Assembly (NCBI GenBank): GCA_900759005.1
Contig: CAAEUQ010000016.1
Coordinates: 1 to 15,679 of the forward strand
DNA: 15,679 nucleotides
Origin: Clostridia bacterium
GTDB taxonomy: Bacteria; Bacillota; Clostridia; Christensenellales; Aristaeellaceae
Direction of reading: 5' to 3'
Shown: piece by piece, positions 13,865 through 15,679 of the stretch
How the letters are laid out: every line of letters starts with the position of its first letter
Position numbering within the stretch: the first letter of the stretch is position 1
The notes under the pieces: generated by a model
Seen by the model: only the letters and a program-made list of their open reading frames with translations
Databases searched by the model: none
What the model was told of the DNA's origin: nothing
Translations under genes and position numbers: made by a program

Positions 13865-14890
13865 ATGGAGAAAAGAAATCCGGGCGTATTTCGCGCGAGC
13901 TGCCTGTATTTGCTGGCAGGCGTGGGGCTGTGGGTAGTTTCGATTGCGCTCGCCGCGTTTCCAGGCGCGCTGAGGGGGATGAATGCGTTTTTCCAGATGT
14001 TTCTGGGAAGCGTGCTGTGCTATCTTCCGTTCGTGCTGCTGCCGGTGATGCTGGTCAATCGCAAAGCGCCGGAAATGCTTCGGCTGAATTCGCTTTCGCT
14101 GGGCAATGCGCTGCGCGCGTGCGCGGTTGCGCTTTTGACCGTGGTTGTGGCGGAGGATGCGTCGGTGCTGTGGGCAGGCGTTTTGCAGCGGCTGGGGCTG
14201 AATGTGTTCGCCAATCCGGATCCCGTGCCGGGCAATCGGCGCGAGCTTTTGCTGCTTCTCGCCAATAGCGCGGTGCTTGCGCCGATCTGCGAGGAAATGC
14301 TGTTCCGCGGCGCAATGCTTTCGGCGTGGGAGCCGCGCGGCGGCAAAAAGGCGGTCTGGGTCACGGCAATCCTGTTTGCGATTCTGCACGGCTCGATTGC
14401 AGGATTTCCGATGCATTTAATGGCTGGCGTGCTGCTGGCGCTGCTCGTGCTGTACACCGATTCGCTGTATGCGGGACTGATCTTCCACACGGTGTATAAC
14501 GCGGGTATCACGCTGATCGCGTATTATCAGTCGTCGCTGCCGACGGATCCGGTACAGGCTGCGCAGGTGCGCGCGGATATTTTTGCGGCGCTCGGCGGGC
14601 AGGGCATGGCTGCTATGCTGATCGAAATTGCGATATTCATGCTGATTCTCTTTGTATTCATGCGCAGAATGCGGCGCAATGAATCGCTGAAGCGGATGCT
14701 GAAGGCGAACGAGGGCAAGCAGCTGCCGCAGATGGAATACAGGGAACTGCTACGCAAACTGGACGATGATTCGCCCGTTTGCGCAAAATCGGATGCGCAG
14801 CCGCTGCGCACGAGTACGATTCTGGTGCTGATGGCGGGCGTCGCGAGCGCAATTGTTCGGTATATTGCAAATATTCTCTCGATGCTTTGA
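13865..14890 (+). CDS. CPBP family intramembrane glutamic metalloprotease (Abi/CAAX type)
   Basis: A 341-residue polytopic membrane protein. The three family motifs are present: EExxxR at residues 143-148 (EEMLFR), FxxxH ending at His175 (FAILH) and HxxxN with His208 and Asn212 (HTVYN). About eight membrane segments are evident, with an extra C-terminal helix after a charged cytoplasmic stretch (about 265-315). CPBP proteases cleave within membranes and are linked to prenyl-protein processing, peptide maturation or self-immunity; no bacteriocin or peptide precursor lies nearby, so the substrate is unknown. The ATG at 13865 is chosen over TTG codons upstream because GAAGGAG (13851-13857) is 7 bases before it. 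It is probably co-transcribed with ychF and is followed by a terminator. Confidence 0.92.
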   Translation: MEKRNPGVFRASCLYLLAGVGLWVVSIALAAFPGALRGMNAFFQMFLGSVLCYLPFVLLPVMLVNRKAPEMLRLNSLSLGNALRACAVALLTVVVAEDASVLWAGVLQRLGLNVFANPDPVPGNRRELLLLLANSAVLAPICEEMLFRGAMLSAWEPRGGKKAVWVTAILFAILHGSIAGFPMHLMAGVLLALLVLYTDSLYAGLIFHTVYNAGITLIAYYQSSLPTDPVQAAQVRADIFAALGGQGMAAMLIEIAIFMLILFVFMRRMRRNESLKRMLKANEGKQLPQMEYRELLRKLDDDSPVCAKSDAQPLRTSTILVLMAGVASAIVRYIANILSML

Positions 14891-14904
14891 AGAATAAGTG
14901 GATC

Positions 14905-14940
14905 CGCGCGGACGGCAGGAATATCGTCCGCGCGCTTTTT
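14905..14940 (+). terminator. Intrinsic terminator abutting the rlmH ribosome binding site
   Basis: CGCGCGGACG and CGTCCGCGCG form a perfect 10-bp stem with a ten-base loop, followed by C and TTTTT. The T-run runs straight into AAGGAG, the ribosome binding site of rlmH. Any rlmH transcript must read through it or start inside or after the CPBP gene. Confidence 0.85.
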
Positions 14941-14952
14941 AAGGAGTAATTG

Positions 14953-15429
14953 ATGAACGCTTTGATTCTGTGCGTGGGCAAGCTCAAGGAAAGATGGCAG
15001 GCGGACGGCTGCGCCGAATACTTAAAGCGGCTTTCGCGCTATGGAAAATACGAGGTAATCGCCGTGGACGACGCGCGCGATCCGGCAAACGGCGCGGAAG
15101 CGCTGATCCGTCAGGGCATGGAGAAGGAGGGCGCGGCGCTTTTGAAGCACATCCGCCCGAACGATCGTGTGATTGCGATGTGCATTCACGCTGACGCGCC
15201 GGATTCCGTGCGTTTTTCGGAAAACACCGTCAAATGGGCGGCGGATGGGCGGAGATGCGTGTTCGTGATCGGCGGTTCAAACGGGCTTTCGGAGGCAGTG
15301 CTCGCCCGCGCGGATGAAAAGGTATCGTTTTCGAACCTCACTTTCCCGCATGGATTGATGCGGGTAATCCTGCTGGAGCAGCTCTATCGCGCCGAACGCA
15401 TTCGAGCGGGGGAGAAATACCATAAATAA
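14953..15429 (+). CDS. rlmH: 23S rRNA (pseudouridine(1915)-N3)-methyltransferase RlmH
   Basis: A 158-residue SPOUT-class methyltransferase that uses S-adenosylmethionine to methylate pseudouridine 1915 in helix 69 of 23S rRNA. The knotted cofactor site is visible in FVIGGSNGLSEAVLARA (residues 104-120) and the diagnostic C-terminus in LTFPHGLMRVILLEQLYRAERIRAGEKYHK (129-158). Length matches the family (155-159). The ATG at 14953 is chosen, six bases after AAGGAG; an in-frame TTG at 14950 would be too close. In staphylococci the 3' end of this gene (orfX) is the SCC element insertion site, and the same YHK coding end is present here. Confidence 0.97.
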   Translation: MNALILCVGKLKERWQADGCAEYLKRLSRYGKYEVIAVDDARDPANGAEALIRQGMEKEGAALLKHIRPNDRVIAMCIHADAPDSVRFSENTVKWAADGRRCVFVIGGSNGLSEAVLARADEKVSFSNLTFPHGLMRVILLEQLYRAERIRAGEKYHK

Positions 15430-15492
15430 AAGCCGGTGAGTTCCGATTTTGCATTTTGACACGGCTGCGGAAAGATGATCGGCGCCCTGTCT

Positions 15493-15676
15493 GTCGGCTT
15501 TTCGTTGAGCCGGTTTGTAAATGCGAAACTCTATTCGCCGATTGAACCACAATTTCCGCGCAATGTTTGATCTGATCGATATTAGCTCTAACCATTCAGC
15601 AAAGCCCGTCCAGCCAGCGCTGAAGCGCATCGATCAGGTAGCGGATTACCGTCTTGTTGGTCGGCTTTTCGTTGAG
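15493..15676. repeat. 17-bp direct repeat pair
   Basis: GTCGGCTTTTCGTTGAG occurs at 15493-15509 and at 15660-15676 in the same orientation, 167 bases apart. The preceding bases are also alike (GTCTG versus GTCTTGTTG). The second copy touches the window edge, so it may continue. Confidence 0.8.
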
Positions 15677-15679
15677 AAG
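15596..15679 (-). CDS. Possible C-terminal end of an unidentified protein, 5' part outside the window
   Basis: Read on the minus strand from the window edge, 27 codons give LLNEKPTNKTVIRYLIDALQ followed by RWLDGLC and a TGA stop. The peptide has the look of an amphipathic C-terminal helix, but it is too short to identify and may be a chance frame or a gene remnant. The first codons coincide with one copy of the 17-base direct repeat. Confidence 0.25.
   Translation of the reverse strand, partial: LLNEKPTNKTVIRYLIDALQRWLDGLC

Larger units (their letters stand above)
15430..15679. other. Region after rlmH with a direct repeat and no clear intact gene
   Basis: No convincing complete gene or strong terminator is seen in these 250 bases. 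They contain a 17-base direct repeat and a possible minus-strand gene end (15596-15679). An 85-codon minus-strand frame (15338-15595) starts at an ATG overlapping that stop, but it runs antisense into rlmH and its second half looks non-coding. The stretch could be decayed mobile or accessory DNA. Confidence 0.6.

Noticed and set aside
12791..14416. A 541-codon open frame on the minus strand opposite ychF and the CPBP gene
   Set aside because: The plus-strand genes are certain by motif. The antisense translation is a basic low-complexity string of Arg, His and Gln with no domain.
13865..14890. CPBP protease as abortive-infection (Abi) defence protein
   Set aside because: The domain is shared by many unrelated processing enzymes. 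The neighbours are housekeeping genes and no phage-defence or bacteriocin genes are visible.
15338..15595. An 85-codon minus-strand gene after rlmH
   Set aside because: It overlaps the conserved 3' end of rlmH in antisense and its second half is a basic, non-conserved-looking string. Its ATG overlapping an upstream stop is suggestive but not enough.

Overview
The window is about 15.7 kb of moderately GC-rich bacterial chromosome (strong bias to gcg/cgc codons). It most likely comes from a low-GC-lineage Gram-positive of the class Clostridia, probably a gut or rumen anaerobe. The reasons are a CotF-type spore coat pair, strong AGGAGG ribosome binding sites, a DUF1858/rubrerythrin-like redox pair, a tryptophan-type ABC_sub_bind transporter and consensus sigma-A promoters. 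This placement is inference from gene content. No phage, CRISPR array, complete insertion sequence, tRNA or rRNA was found.

Layout. (1) Positions 1-3104, plus strand: the end of a substrate-binding protein with a long low-complexity PTEA/AEAT linker, a 256-base intergenic spacer full of hairpins, then a permease and an ATPase that overlap each other. Together they form an ABC importer of the TrpXYZ type. A bidirectional terminator closes it. (2) Positions 3152-6276: a divergent module. A DeoR-type repressor and a GNAT acetyltransferase run on the minus strand; a glycerophosphodiester phosphodiesterase and a divergent GpsA-like dehydrogenase run on the plus strand. The shared control region has a consensus promoter and two identical 9-base boxes 62 bases apart, the second inside an inverted repeat, which suggests repressor operators. 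(3) Positions 6351-9031, minus strand: an AANAT-like GNAT acetyltransferase, a membrane-anchored PpiC/parvulin foldase and two small CotF-like spore coat proteins. (4) Positions 9191-12119, plus strand: a DUF1858 CxxC protein, a rubrerythrin-like diiron protein, a phosphoglucomutase and a DIP1984-family protein, tightly spaced and probably one transcript from a good promoter at 9128-9156. (5) Positions 12120-12745: a 626-base non-coding stretch with a 111-base-period repeat pair and a run of three compact hairpins. (6) Positions 12746-15429, plus strand: ychF, a CPBP intramembrane protease and rlmH. (7) Positions 15430-15679: apparently non-coding or decayed DNA with a 17-base direct repeat and perhaps the C-terminal end of a minus-strand gene.

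The best candidates for something new are the DeoR/GNAT and GDPD/GpsA-like divergon with its paired boxes, the hairpin-rich elements at 1150-1405 and 12120-12745 (probably members of genome-wide interspersed families), and the repeat-bearing region next to the 3' end of rlmH. The rest is ordinary housekeeping content.
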